From: Pseudomonadota bacterium
GTDB lineage: Bacteria; Myxococcota_A; Polyangia; Fen-1088
Direction: 5' to 3'
Assembly: GCA_023438785.1 (NCBI GenBank)
Contig: JAEXQJ010000268.1
Location: 1-33,281, forward strand
DNA: 33,281 nucleotides
Under the pieces are notes generated by a model that was not told where the DNA came from, ran no database searches, and saw nothing but the letters and a program-made list of their open reading frames with translations. Below are positions 21,460 through 30,353 of the stretch, one piece after another. The position numbers and the translations under genes are program-made. Within the stretch, counting starts at the first letter, position 1. Each line of letters starts with the position of its first letter.

Positions 21460-23504
21460 TGGTCAACACCTGGACCAGGGTTCGCGTGGTGGCCTGCGGC
21501 TTGGTGCTGCTGGGCCTGGCCTTCTTCGTGGGCCGGCGTGCCTTCCAGCTCCAGGTGCGCGAGTCGGCGCAGCTGCGCGAGTGGGCCGAGAACAACTACC
21601 TGCGCGAGATCGAAATCACCCCGCGACGCGGTCGCATCCTCGATCGGCGGGGCACGGAGCTGGCGTCCACGGCTGACCTGGACTCGGTGTACTGCAATCC
21701 GCGGCAGTTGGCCTTCGTGGCGGATGCGGTCCCGCGCCTGGCGCGCGCCCTGCACATGGACCGACGCGAGCTCGACAAGCTGCTGCAGGCGCGCAAGTCG
21801 CAGTATTTCGCGTGGCTCAAACGGCGGGTTTCACCCGAGGAGAGCAAGGCCGCGCTGGCGCTCAACTTGCCGGGCGTGGGCACGCGCCGCGAGCCCCGTC
21901 GCGTGTATCCCAACGCCGAGCTGGCTTCCACGGTCATTGGCCACGCGGGTCTGGATGGCCGCGGGCTGGACGGTTTGGAGCTGGAATACGACCACGTCCT
22001 GCGCGGCAGCGGCATGGAGGTGGTGGGGATTCGCGACCGTTTCGGTCGGGACCTCCTGGTCGAGGGCTCGGTGGATTCGTCGGCCACGGCGGGCAAGGAT
22101 CTGGTCCTCACGCTCGACAAGTACCTGACCTACGTGACGGAGCGGGCGCTGCTGGCCGCGGTGCAAAAGCACAACGCCAAGGCGGCCACCTCGGTCATGA
22201 TGGATCCGCGCACGGGCGAGATCCTGGCCATGGCCAGCGTGCCTGGTTACGACCCCAACAATCCCGCCGACGCCGCCCAGCGCGGGGCACGCAACCGCGC
22301 CATCACCGACGCCTACGAGCCGGGCTCGATCATGAAGACCGTGACCTTCGCCGCGGCCTTCGAGGCGGGCAAGCTGCGGCCGACCGACATGTTCGACTGT
22401 CAGATGGGTCGTTTGCAGGTGGGCAAGTACACCATCCGCGACGACCACGCCAAGGGCGTCGTCAGCGCGGCCGAGGTGTTCAAGTACTCGAGCAACATCG
22501 GCACGGTGAAGATCGCACGCCGGGTGGGCAAGCAGGGGCTGGCCCAAATGATGGACCAACTGGGCTTCGGCCATGCCACGGGCGTGGGCCTGCCCGGCGA
22601 GCGGCGGGGCATCGTCAAGCCGGCTGCCCGGTGGGGCGAGATCGAGTTCGCCACCCACGCCTTTGGCCAGGGTTTGACCGTCACGCCGTTGCAGATGGCG
22701 GCGGCCTATTCGACCATCGCGTCGGGGGGCATGTACCATCCCCCGCGTCTCGCGGTGCGGACCATCAGTCCCGATGGTCGCAGCGAGGCCTTGCCCTTGC
22801 CCGAGAATGCGCGTCCGCCCACCCGCGTCCTGTCCGAGCGCACGTGCCGAACCATGCTGCAGGTCATGCAAGGCGTGACCGAGGACGGCACGGCCAAGCA
22901 GGCGGCCATTCCGGGCTATCGGGTGGCCGGCAAGACGGGCACCGCGCAGAAGGTGACGGCCGGGCGCTACGATCCGAGCAAGTACCTGGCGGCCTTCGTG
23001 GGCATCGTGCCCGCCGACGATCCGCGCGCGGTCATCGTGGTCATGGTCGACGAGCCGCACGGCGTGCACTACGGCGGCGTGGTGGCCGCGCCCGTGTTCA
23101 AGGAGATTGCCGAGGCGGCTCTGCGCTACCTGGGCGTGGCGCCCTCGCTGCCCATCGTGGCCGAGGCCAAGTCGCCGCCCGCGGCCGCCAAGGGCAAGGT
23201 GACCCAGGCCAAACCCGAGGAGCCGGCCGAGGTGGAGGGCCTGGGCGTGGATCAGCCCGCCTCCGCGGACGAGGGCGCGTTGGCCGAGGCCGGGGAGGGT
23301 GAGGCCGAGGATGCGGAGGCCGAGGTCCAGGTGAGCGTGCCCGATTTCCGCGGCATGACTTTGGGCCAGGCCGTGCGCGCGGCCCGCCGCGCGGGCATTG
23401 AGCTTCTGCCCGAGGGCAGCGGATTGGCGACGGCCCAGAACCCGCTGCCCGGTCCGGGTTCGCGGGGCACGCCTTGTCGTGTTTCATTCCGGCCAGGAGG
23501 TTGA
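21459..23504 (+). CDS. ftsI: Septal peptidoglycan transpeptidase (class B PBP, FtsI) with C-terminal PASTA domain
   Basis: 681 aa. One N-terminal membrane helix (about 9-26), then the class B PBP pedestal with RGRILDRRGTELAS (57-70). The transpeptidase domain has SIMK (Ser290 nucleophile, Lys293), SSN (344-346) and KTG (492-494), all intact. It cross-links peptides during septum formation, in partnership with FtsW. After the catalytic domain comes an Ala/Glu/Pro-rich, strongly acidic linker (about 568-625), then a single PASTA domain (about 627-681, starting VPDFRGMTLGQAV). PASTA domains are common on Gram-positive PBPs and known on some delta-type FtsI. The ATG overlaps the ftsL stop; one base separates it from murE. 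Confidence 0.95.
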   Translation: MVNTWTRVRVVACGLVLLGLAFFVGRRAFQLQVRESAQLREWAENNYLREIEITPRRGRILDRRGTELASTADLDSVYCNPRQLAFVADAVPRLARALHMDRRELDKLLQARKSQYFAWLKRRVSPEESKAALALNLPGVGTRREPRRVYPNAELASTVIGHAGLDGRGLDGLELEYDHVLRGSGMEVVGIRDRFGRDLLVEGSVDSSATAGKDLVLTLDKYLTYVTERALLAAVQKHNAKAATSVMMDPRTGEILAMASVPGYDPNNPADAAQRGARNRAITDAYEPGSIMKTVTFAAAFEAGKLRPTDMFDCQMGRLQVGKYTIRDDHAKGVVSAAEVFKYSSNIGTVKIARRVGKQGLAQMMDQLGFGHATGVGLPGERRGIVKPAARWGEIEFATHAFGQGLTVTPLQMAAAYSTIASGGMYHPPRLAVRTISPDGRSEALPLPENARPPTRVLSERTCRTMLQVMQGVTEDGTAKQAAIPGYRVAGKTGTAQKVTAGRYDPSKYLAAFVGIVPADDPRAVIVVMVDEPHGVHYGGVVAAPVFKEIAEAALRYLGVAPSLPIVAEAKSPPAAAKGKVTQAKPEEPAEVEGLGVDQPASADEGALAEAGEGEAEDAEAEVQVSVPDFRGMTLGQAVRAARRAGIELLPEGSGLATAQNPLPGPGSRGTPCRVSFRPGG

Positions 23505-23505
23505 G

Positions 23506-25014
23506 ATGACGATGCGGATCTCCCAGCTTCTGCAAGGGGTGGCGGGGGTGCAGATCGCGGCCGGGTCCGCGGATCTGGCAGTGGGCGAGGTACGCGACGA
23601 TTCGCGCCTGGTGCAGCCCGGCGATCTGTTCGTGGCCGTGCCGGGCAGCAAGCAGGACGGGCGGCGTTTCATCGAGGACGCGTTGGCCAAGGGCGCCGCG
23701 GCCGTGTTGACCGAGGCGGCAGATGGGGCACGGGTGGCGGGGCGAGCGGCCCTGATCCTGGTGCCCAGCGCGCGGCTGGCCTTGGGCCAAGTGGCGGCCA
23801 ATCGCTTCGCGGCCGGGGCCCGCCTGACGCTCACCGCGGTCACGGGGACCAATGGCAAGACCACGACCACGTACCTGGTCGAGGGCATCTTCAAGGCGGC
23901 GGGGCGCCAGCCCGGGGTCATCGGGACCGTGGGCTATCGCTTCGGCAATCAGGTCCAGGCGGCGCCGCTCACCACGCCGGGCGCTCTGCATTTGCACCAA
24001 CTCTTCGCGGGCATGAGGGACGGCGGGTGCACGGACGTGGTGCTCGAGGCCTCGTCCATCGCGCTGGAGCAGGGCCGCCTGCACGGCTGCCGGTTCCGTG
24101 TGGCCGCCTTGTCGAACGTGACCCAGGACCACCTGGACTATCACGGCTCCATGGAGCGTTACTTCGACTGCAAGGCCATCCTGTTCCGCGAGCTGATGCT
24201 GCCGACCGGCGTGTCCGTGTTGTTTGCCGACGACGAGCACGGCCGCTCCATGCGGCGCCACGTGCGCGGATCGTTGCTCACGCTGACCCATGCGGCGCGG
24301 GGCGCGGACGTGGCCGTGCGCGACAAGCAGATGGGGCCCGATGGCATTCGCGTCACCCTGGATTCTCCCGTGGGGGCGATCCAGATCGCCTCTCCCTTGG
24401 TGGGCGAATTCAACCTCTCCAACTTGCTGCTCGCCACCGGCATGGGGCTGGCACACGGCATCGAAGGGCAGGCCATCGCGCAGGGGCTGGCCGGCGTGCG
24501 GGGTGTCCCTGGTCGTCTGGAGCGCGTGCCCAACCGCGCGGGCGTGTTGTGCGTGGTCGACTACGCGCACACACCCGATGCCCTGGAGCGCGCGCTGGAC
24601 GTGCTGCGGCCGCTGACGCGCGGGCGCCTCATCGTCGTGTTCGGCTGCGGCGGCGATCGCGACAAGAGCAAGCGTCCGCTCATGGGCCGGGCCGCCGCCG
24701 AACGGGGCGACGTGGTCGTGGTGACGTCGGACAATCCGCGCACGGAGGAGCCGGGGTCGATCCTGCAGATGATCGTCGAAGGCGTGAACCGGGCCGGGTT
24801 GGGCGAGAAGCGCGCCGCCGATCTGCGCGACGAGGGCCGCGGCTTCTGTGTGGAGGAGGATCGCCATGCTGCCATCGAGCTGGCCGTGTCCATGGCGCGC
24901 GCCGGAGACACGTTGCTCATCGCCGGCAAGGGGCACGAGGACTATCAGATCTTGGGGGCGAGGAAGATTCACTTTGATGACCGCGAAGTGGCGGCGGCGG
25001 TGTTTGCGCGATGA
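23506..25014 (+). CDS. murE: UDP-MurNAc-L-Ala-D-Glu:meso-diaminopimelate ligase
   Basis: 502 aa. Adds the third amino acid of the stem peptide in the cytoplasm, using ATP. Seen: DDSRLVQPGDLF (31-42), P-loop TGTNGKTTT (113-121), DHLDYHGSM (208-216), the carbamylated-type lysine Lys223 in DCKAILF, VDYAHTPDALE (351-361), FGCGGDRDKSKRP (379-391) and DNPR (409-412). DNPR is the signature of meso-diaminopimelate specificity, so the wall is of the Gram-negative type. The ATG at 23506 has AGGAGG five bases upstream; the frame is open further 5' inside ftsI but is not used. A 114-bp gap follows before murF, the largest gap in the cluster. Confidence 0.96.
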   Translation: MTMRISQLLQGVAGVQIAAGSADLAVGEVRDDSRLVQPGDLFVAVPGSKQDGRRFIEDALAKGAAAVLTEAADGARVAGRAALILVPSARLALGQVAANRFAAGARLTLTAVTGTNGKTTTTYLVEGIFKAAGRQPGVIGTVGYRFGNQVQAAPLTTPGALHLHQLFAGMRDGGCTDVVLEASSIALEQGRLHGCRFRVAALSNVTQDHLDYHGSMERYFDCKAILFRELMLPTGVSVLFADDEHGRSMRRHVRGSLLTLTHAARGADVAVRDKQMGPDGIRVTLDSPVGAIQIASPLVGEFNLSNLLLATGMGLAHGIEGQAIAQGLAGVRGVPGRLERVPNRAGVLCVVDYAHTPDALERALDVLRPLTRGRLIVVFGCGGDRDKSKRPLMGRAAAERGDVVVVTSDNPRTEEPGSILQMIVEGVNRAGLGEKRAADLRDEGRGFCVEEDRHAAIELAVSMARAGDTLLIAGKGHEDYQILGARKIHFDDREVAAAVFAR

Positions 25015-25128
25015 GGGGCCGGCGAGCGCACGAAGGGAGCGCGTGGGGGCTGGCGGTCGGCGCGAGAGTGATCGCCGTGAGTGGCGTGAAGATGCGTGCT
25101 GCGGGCCAAACGCTCGGGAGCGACGGTG

Positions 25129-26574
25129 ATGCGGGCTGCTGAGCGGTCTTTGGGCTTCGCTTGCGCGGCGATGAAGGGGCAGGTCTTGCCGGGTGGGCCC
25201 GACGTGGGCGCGGGTGTCTTTGTGGGCGCGGCCACGGACAGCCGGATGGTGCAGCCGGGGCGGTTGTTCTTTGGGCTGCCGGGCGAGCGCGTGGACGGGT
25301 TCGATTTCTGCGGGGCGGCTGCGCAGGCGGGCGCGGCGGCGGTGGTGGTGGCGGCGGGACGCGGGCGTCCAGCGGGCTGCGAAAACCTGCCGGTCATTGC
25401 CGTGGCCGATGCGCGCCTGGCGCTGGGCGATTTGGCGCGCGCCGTGCGGGGCCAGTTCGGCGGGCGCGTGGTGGGGGTGACGGGATCGAACGGCAAGACG
25501 ACGACCAAGGAATTGATCGCGGCGGCTTTGGCACCGGCGGGCTCCGTGTTGCGCACGCAGGGCAACTTCAACACCGACGTGGGCCTGCCGCTCACCGTGC
25601 TCGACTCGACGGGCGACGAGGCCTTCTGGGTGCTCGAAATGGCCATGCGCGGTCGCGGCGAGATCGACTATCTGGCCCGGCTGGCCCAGCCTCACGTGGG
25701 CGTGGTGACCAACGTGGCCGCGGCGCACCTCGGGCGGCTTGGCTCGCTCGAAGAGGTGGCGCGGGCCAAGGGCGAGATCTTTCACTGCCTGGGCAGCGAC
25801 GGTGTGGCCGTGCTGCCGGCCGACGAGCCGCTGCTCGCGCCCGACGTGAGCCATTTGCCCGAATCACGCCTGCGCCGTTTTGGGCCGGCCGCGGCGGGAT
25901 CGCGCGGCGTTCACGTGCGCATTCTCGAATTCGTGCCCGCGGGCGTGGCCGGCTCGGTCATTCGTCTCTCGGTGGGCATGCAGCCCGTGGTGGCGCGTGT
26001 GCCGCTCGCGGGTGAGCACAACGCGCGCAACGTGGCGGCAGCGCTGGCCGTGGCCTCGGCCTTGGGTGTGCCCATCCTGCGCGCCGTGGAGGGACTGCGC
26101 TCCACGGCCCTGCCGCCCCACCGCTCGCGCGTGTTGGCCGCGGGCGGCCGCACGGTGCTCGACGATTGTTACAACGCCAATCCCGCCTCCATGTCAGCTG
26201 CCCTGCGCGCGCTCATGACCTCGGCGGGTGCTTCGGGCCGGGGCTTCGCCATCCTGGGCGACATGTTGGAGCTGGGGCCCGAGGCCGAGGAGCTGCACGC
26301 CGGCGTGGGTCGTGAAGCGGCGGCCCTGGGCTTGGCCGGCCTGGTGGGCGTGGGACCGCTGGCCCAGCACATCGTGCGCGGCGCCGCGGACCTGCCCCCG
26401 GATCGCGTGCTCGGTGCTGCCGACGCGGAGCAGGCGGCGGCACGCGTGGCGGGCTGGAGCGCGCCAGGCGATTGGATCCTGGTCAAGGGCTCGCGTGGCA
26501 TGCGCCTCGAACGCGCGGTAGACGCCCTCCTGACCCACCTCGGCCTCGCGACAACTGGACAAGATTCAGGCTAA
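25129..26574 (+). CDS. murF: UDP-MurNAc-tripeptide:D-Ala-D-Ala ligase
   Basis: 481 aa from ATG 25129 (a GTG at 25096 is in frame, but the added residues do not look like a MurF N-terminus; GGGAG lies about ten bases before the ATG). Adds the D-Ala-D-Ala dipeptide to finish the UDP-MurNAc-pentapeptide. Visible: ATDSRMVQPGRLFFGLPG (35-52), P-loop VTGSNGKTTTKE (117-128), NFNTDVGLPLTVL, MAMRGRGEI (family ExGxxxxGEI-like loop), HNARNVAAALAVA, LDDCYNANPASM and AILGDMLELG. The stop is three bases before the mraY start. Confidence 0.95.
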   Translation: MRAAERSLGFACAAMKGQVLPGGPDVGAGVFVGAATDSRMVQPGRLFFGLPGERVDGFDFCGAAAQAGAAAVVVAAGRGRPAGCENLPVIAVADARLALGDLARAVRGQFGGRVVGVTGSNGKTTTKELIAAALAPAGSVLRTQGNFNTDVGLPLTVLDSTGDEAFWVLEMAMRGRGEIDYLARLAQPHVGVVTNVAAAHLGRLGSLEEVARAKGEIFHCLGSDGVAVLPADEPLLAPDVSHLPESRLRRFGPAAAGSRGVHVRILEFVPAGVAGSVIRLSVGMQPVVARVPLAGEHNARNVAAALAVASALGVPILRAVEGLRSTALPPHRSRVLAAGGRTVLDDCYNANPASMSAALRALMTSAGASGRGFAILGDMLELGPEAEELHAGVGREAAALGLAGLVGVGPLAQHIVRGAADLPPDRVLGAADAEQAAARVAGWSAPGDWILVKGSRGMRLERAVDALLTHLGLATTGQDSG

Positions 26575-26577
26575 TTC

Positions 26578-27693
26578 ATGCTGTTCTATTTATTCCAGCA
26601 CCTACGTTCCGAGGTCGGCTTCCTCAACGTCTTCCGCTACGTGTCCACGCGGTTGATGCTGTCCACGCTGACGTCGTTGCTCATCACCTTCGCCCTGGCC
26701 CCGTGGTTCATCCGCCGGGCGCGCGCCCGCCAGTTGGGCGAGATCATCCGCGACGACGGTCCCGCCTCGCATTCCAGCAAGCGGGGCACGCCCACCATGG
26801 GCGGCGCGCTCATCATCATGGCCTTGGTCACCGGCACCGTCCTGTGGTGCGACCTGAGCTGCCCGCTGGTGTGGCCGGCCCTCTTCGTCACCGTGGGCTA
26901 TGGCGCCCTGGGCTTCGTCGACGATTGGCTGAAGTTGAGCAAGAAGAACAAGCGCGGTGTGCCCGGCAAGGTGAAGCTGCTGGTGCAGTTCATCGTCGGA
27001 GCGGTGGCCGTGGGCTGGCTGTTCTACGGCAACGCCTTCAGCGCGGACCTGCGCCAGCACCTGGCCATCCCGCTGCTCAACTTCGAACGCCACGACATTT
27101 TGGTACCCACGTTCATCTACGCCCTCCTGGCCCTGGTCATCGTGGTCATGGGCACCTCGAACGCGGTCAACCTCACCGACGGGCTGGATGGTCTGGCCAT
27201 CGGTCCGGTGATCGCCTGCTCGTTCACCTTCATGCTGCTGGCCTACGCGGCCGGCCAGACCCTGGCCGGATTCAACATCGCCAACTATCTCGGCATGGCG
27301 CACGTGCCCGGCGCCGGCGAGTTGGCCGTGTTCTGCGGGGCCATCGGCGGCGCGGGGATCGGCTTCCTCTGGTACAACACCCACCCCGCCCAGGTCTTCA
27401 TGGGCGACGTCGGCGCGTTGGCCCTGGGTGGCGCGCTGGGCTTCGTGGCCCTGGCCACCAAGACCGAGTTGTCGCTACCGGTCATCGGCGCCGTGTTCGT
27501 GATGGAGGCGCTGTCGGACATCGTGCAGGTCAGCTACTACAAGGCCACCAAGAAGCGCATCTTCCTCATGGCTCCTATTCACCACCACTTCGAGAAGAAG
27601 GGCTGGCCCGAGTCGCGCATCGTGGTGCGCTTCTGGATAGTTTCTTTCTCAGCCGCGGTTTTGGGGTTACTCCTGACACTCAAGGTTCGCTGA
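26578..27693 (+). CDS. mraY: Phospho-N-acetylmuramoyl-pentapeptide transferase
   Basis: 371 aa, about ten membrane helices. Transfers phospho-MurNAc-pentapeptide to undecaprenyl phosphate to give lipid I. Seen: the GTPTMGG motif (near 75), the aspartate pair in LGFVDDWLKLSKKNKRG, NLTDGLDGLA, FMGDVGALALGG and the signature PIHHHFEKKGWPE. FMGDVGALA has Ala where many MraY have Ser, a minor change. The start ATG 26578 is three bases after the murF stop; its stop shares an A with the murD ATG (TGATG). Confidence 0.97.
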   Translation: MLFYLFQHLRSEVGFLNVFRYVSTRLMLSTLTSLLITFALAPWFIRRARARQLGEIIRDDGPASHSSKRGTPTMGGALIIMALVTGTVLWCDLSCPLVWPALFVTVGYGALGFVDDWLKLSKKNKRGVPGKVKLLVQFIVGAVAVGWLFYGNAFSADLRQHLAIPLLNFERHDILVPTFIYALLALVIVVMGTSNAVNLTDGLDGLAIGPVIACSFTFMLLAYAAGQTLAGFNIANYLGMAHVPGAGELAVFCGAIGGAGIGFLWYNTHPAQVFMGDVGALALGGALGFVALATKTELSLPVIGAVFVMEALSDIVQVSYYKATKKRIFLMAPIHHHFEKKGWPESRIVVRFWIVSFSAAVLGLLLTLKVR

Positions 27694-29084
27694 TGGCCTC
27701 TCCGCGTGATTTGACCGGCAAGCGTGTTCTCGTCGTGGGCTTGGGCCGCTCGGGAGTGGCGGCGGCGCGGCTGTGTGCGGCCAAGGGTGCCCAGGTCACG
27801 GTCACCGACGCCAAGCCGGCCTCGTCGTTGCAGCCCGTGTTGCCCCAGTTGCCCGCGGGCGCCGTGCAAGAGCTGGGCGGCCACCGCGAAGAGAGCTTCA
27901 CGGGCGCCGACCTCATCGTGCTGTCACCCGGCGTGCCCGCGTTGCCCCAGTTGGCGGCGGCGCGTGCGCGCGGCGTGGAGATCACGGGCGAGTTGGAATT
28001 GGCCTCGTGGTACGTGGAATCGCCCATGGTGGCCATCACGGGCACCAACGGCAAATCCACCACCACCACGCTGTGCGGCGCCATCCTGGCGGCCAATGGT
28101 CGCCCCACCTTCGTGGGTGGCAACCTGGGCGTGCCGCTGGCCGAGGTGGTGGGCTCGCCGGCCACCCAATCGGGTGGCGTGTGTGTCCTCGAGGTGTCGA
28201 GCTTCCAACTAGAGACGGTGTGCAAGTTCCGTCCGCAAGTGGCGGTGTTGCTGAACATCACCCCCGATCACCTGGACCGTCATCCGACCATCAATGACTA
28301 CGTCGCGGCCAAGGCGCGCGTCTTCGCGGCCCAGACGCCCGCCGACTTCGCGGTCATCAACATCGACGATCCCCTCGTCGAGGCCGCGGCGCGCGAGGTG
28401 CAAAGCCACTGTGTGCTCATCTCCACCCGGCGCGGGCTGGCGGTGGGCGGTTGGGTCGAGGGCGATTCGCTGTGCGTGCGCCTCATGGGCGGGTCCATCG
28501 AGTATTACCCCGCGCATCTGCCCGGCCTGGTGGGTCGACACAACTTGGAGAATGCCCTGGCTGCCTTGGTGGCGGGGCGCCTGGCGGGCGCGCTGCCCTT
28601 CGAGGCGCGCAACGCCCTCATGGCCTTCCGGCCCTTGGCACACCGGATGGAGTTGGTGGGCGAGGTGGACGGCATCGCCTTCTACGACGATTCCAAGGGC
28701 ACCAACGTGGGCGCCGTGGTGGCCGCGCTGGATCGCTTCCCGCGTCCCGTGGTGCTCATCGCGGGGGGCCGCGACAAGGGCGGCGCCTACGACGATCTGG
28801 CGCGCGTGATGAAGCAAGTGGGCCGCGGGGCCGTGCTCATCGGCGAGGCCGCGCCCAAGATGTACGAGGCGCTCACGCCCGGCGTTCCCGCGCAGATCGC
28901 GGCCAGCATGGAGGAAGCGGTGGAGCGCGCCGCGGCTTTGGCCACCGCGGGCGACGCGGTGGTGCTCTCGCCGGCCTGTTCCAGCTTCGACATGTTCCGC
29001 AACTACGAGCACCGGGCCGAGGTCTTCCGCGCGGCGGTGCGCTCCGTGATCGTGCGCCGCCAACGCGGCGGGGAAGTGCCGTGA
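27693..29084 (+). CDS. murD: UDP-MurNAc-L-alanine:D-glutamate ligase
   Basis: 463 aa. Adds D-Glu as the second stem residue in the cytoplasm. Seen: N-terminal Rossmann-like KRVLVVGLGRSGVAAARL, SPGVP, P-loop ITGTNGKSTTT, GNLGVPL, VLEVSSFQLETV, LNITPDHLDRH, GRHNLENALAA, AHRMELVGEVDGIAFYDDSK, GGRDKGG and a C-terminal SPACSSFDMFRNYEHR. All Mur ligase hallmarks are intact. The frame is open upstream through mraY, but the ATG at 27693 sits in the TGATG overlap and opens exactly into the conserved N-terminus. Its stop overlaps the ftsW GTG start. Confidence 0.97.
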   Translation: MASPRDLTGKRVLVVGLGRSGVAAARLCAAKGAQVTVTDAKPASSLQPVLPQLPAGAVQELGGHREESFTGADLIVLSPGVPALPQLAAARARGVEITGELELASWYVESPMVAITGTNGKSTTTTLCGAILAANGRPTFVGGNLGVPLAEVVGSPATQSGGVCVLEVSSFQLETVCKFRPQVAVLLNITPDHLDRHPTINDYVAAKARVFAAQTPADFAVINIDDPLVEAAAREVQSHCVLISTRRGLAVGGWVEGDSLCVRLMGGSIEYYPAHLPGLVGRHNLENALAALVAGRLAGALPFEARNALMAFRPLAHRMELVGEVDGIAFYDDSKGTNVGAVVAALDRFPRPVVLIAGGRDKGGAYDDLARVMKQVGRGAVLIGEAAPKMYEALTPGVPAQIAASMEEAVERAAALATAGDAVVLSPACSSFDMFRNYEHRAEVFRAAVRSVIVRRQRGGEVP

Positions 29085-30352
29085 GCAACTGGCGCGAGCG
29101 GCTCGCGGGGCTGTTCCGGCGCAAGCCGAATCTGGGCGCGCAACTCGGCGTGGTGCCGCCGCCGCCCGGACCCGATCGCTGGCTGGTGACCATGATCCTG
29201 GCCCTGACCGGCTTCGGCGTGGTGATGGTCTTCTCGGCGGGTGCGGCGTTTGCGGCCAAGACGTACGGCGACTGGACGTACTTTCTCAAGCGCGAGGTGC
29301 TGTACGGCGCGGCGGGCCTGGCGGCCTTCGCCGTGGGCATGCGCCTGGACTACTCCGTGTACCGCAAGATTGCCTACCCCTTGCTCTTCGTGTCCATGAT
29401 CCTGCTGGTTATGGTCCTCAAGCTGGGGCCGTCGATCAACGGGGCCGTGCGCTGGTACCGCCTGGGGCCGTTGTCCTTCCAGCCCTCGGAGTTGGCCAAG
29501 TTCGCGCTGGTCCTCTATCTGGCCATGCTGCTCGCGCGCAAGGCGGAGAAGGTCAAGGACTTCTCCATGGGCTTTCTGCCCCCGCTCATCATGACCGGCA
29601 TCTTCCTGGGCCTTCTGCTCAAGCAGCCCGACCTGGGGACCGCGGTGATCATCGGCGTGACCGCGCTGGGGCTGCTCTTCGTGGCGGGCACGCGCACCAG
29701 CTACATCTTGCTGTCTGTCCTGGTGGCGGCGCCCATCGGCTGGAAGAAGTTCATCACCGGCGAGCCGTGGCGCATGCGGCGCCTGCTGGCCTTCCTCAAC
29801 CCTTGGCAGTTCCGTCGGGATACGGGCTACCAGCTCTACGAATCGCTGATCAGCGTGGGCGCGGGCGGTATCGCGGGCCAGGGATTGGGCCAGGGGCACC
29901 AGAAGCTGTTTTTCCTGCCCGAGGCGCACACCGACTTCATCTTGGCCATCATCGGTGAGGAGTTGGGCCTTTTGGGCGTGCTCGCGGTTCTGACCGCGTT
30001 TTCCATCTTGGTTTGGCGCGGCCTGCGCGCGGGGGCGCGGGCGCGTGATCCCTTCGGCTGCTACCTGGCCTGCGGGATTTCCTTCCTGTTCGGTCTGCAG
30101 GCCGTGGTCAACATGTGCGTGGTGCTGGGCCTCCTGCCGACCAAAGGCCTGCCTTTGCCCTTCGTCAGCTACGGCGGTACGGCCCTGGTCATGAGCCTCT
30201 TCATGGCGGGCGTGCTGGTCAACATCTCGGCCCGCAATCCCGAGCCGGCGCGGGTTTCGTTTTGGGAGTCGCTGCGCTGGTCGCGCGGGCGCGCATCGAA
30301 GAACCGGCGCACCGCCGGGGCCGAGGTGCAGGTCGTGGTGGTCAGGGGCTGA
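29081..30352 (+). CDS. ftsW: Peptidoglycan glycosyltransferase FtsW (SEDS family)
   Basis: 423 aa, about ten membrane helices after a basic cytoplasmic N-terminus (RERLAGLFRRKP). Polymerises lipid II glycan at the septum with FtsI. Seen: GFGVVMVFSAGAAFA in the first helix, LGPLSFQPSELAKFALVLYLA (the SEDS QPSE motif), LLKQPDLGTAVII, YQLYESLISVGAGGIAGQG, FFLPEAHTDFILAIIGEE and GLPLPFVSYGGTAL. The GTG start at 29081 overlaps the murD stop (GTGA). The frame is open further upstream within murD; that extension is not supported. One base separates the stop from murG. Confidence 0.96.
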   Translation: MSNWRERLAGLFRRKPNLGAQLGVVPPPPGPDRWLVTMILALTGFGVVMVFSAGAAFAAKTYGDWTYFLKREVLYGAAGLAAFAVGMRLDYSVYRKIAYPLLFVSMILLVMVLKLGPSINGAVRWYRLGPLSFQPSELAKFALVLYLAMLLARKAEKVKDFSMGFLPPLIMTGIFLGLLLKQPDLGTAVIIGVTALGLLFVAGTRTSYILLSVLVAAPIGWKKFITGEPWRMRRLLAFLNPWQFRRDTGYQLYESLISVGAGGIAGQGLGQGHQKLFFLPEAHTDFILAIIGEELGLLGVLAVLTAFSILVWRGLRAGARARDPFGCYLACGISFLFGLQAVVNMCVVLGLLPTKGLPLPFVSYGGTALVMSLFMAGVLVNISARNPEPARVSFWESLRWSRGRASKNRRTAGAEVQVVVVRG

Positions 30353-30353
30353 C

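Noticed and set aside
23098..25854. A 918-codon open frame on the minus strand across ftsI, murE and murF
   Set aside because: It is wholly antisense to three confidently identified genes, is His/Arg/Gln-rich with no recognisable domain, and is the expected by-product of strong GC bias at third codon positions.
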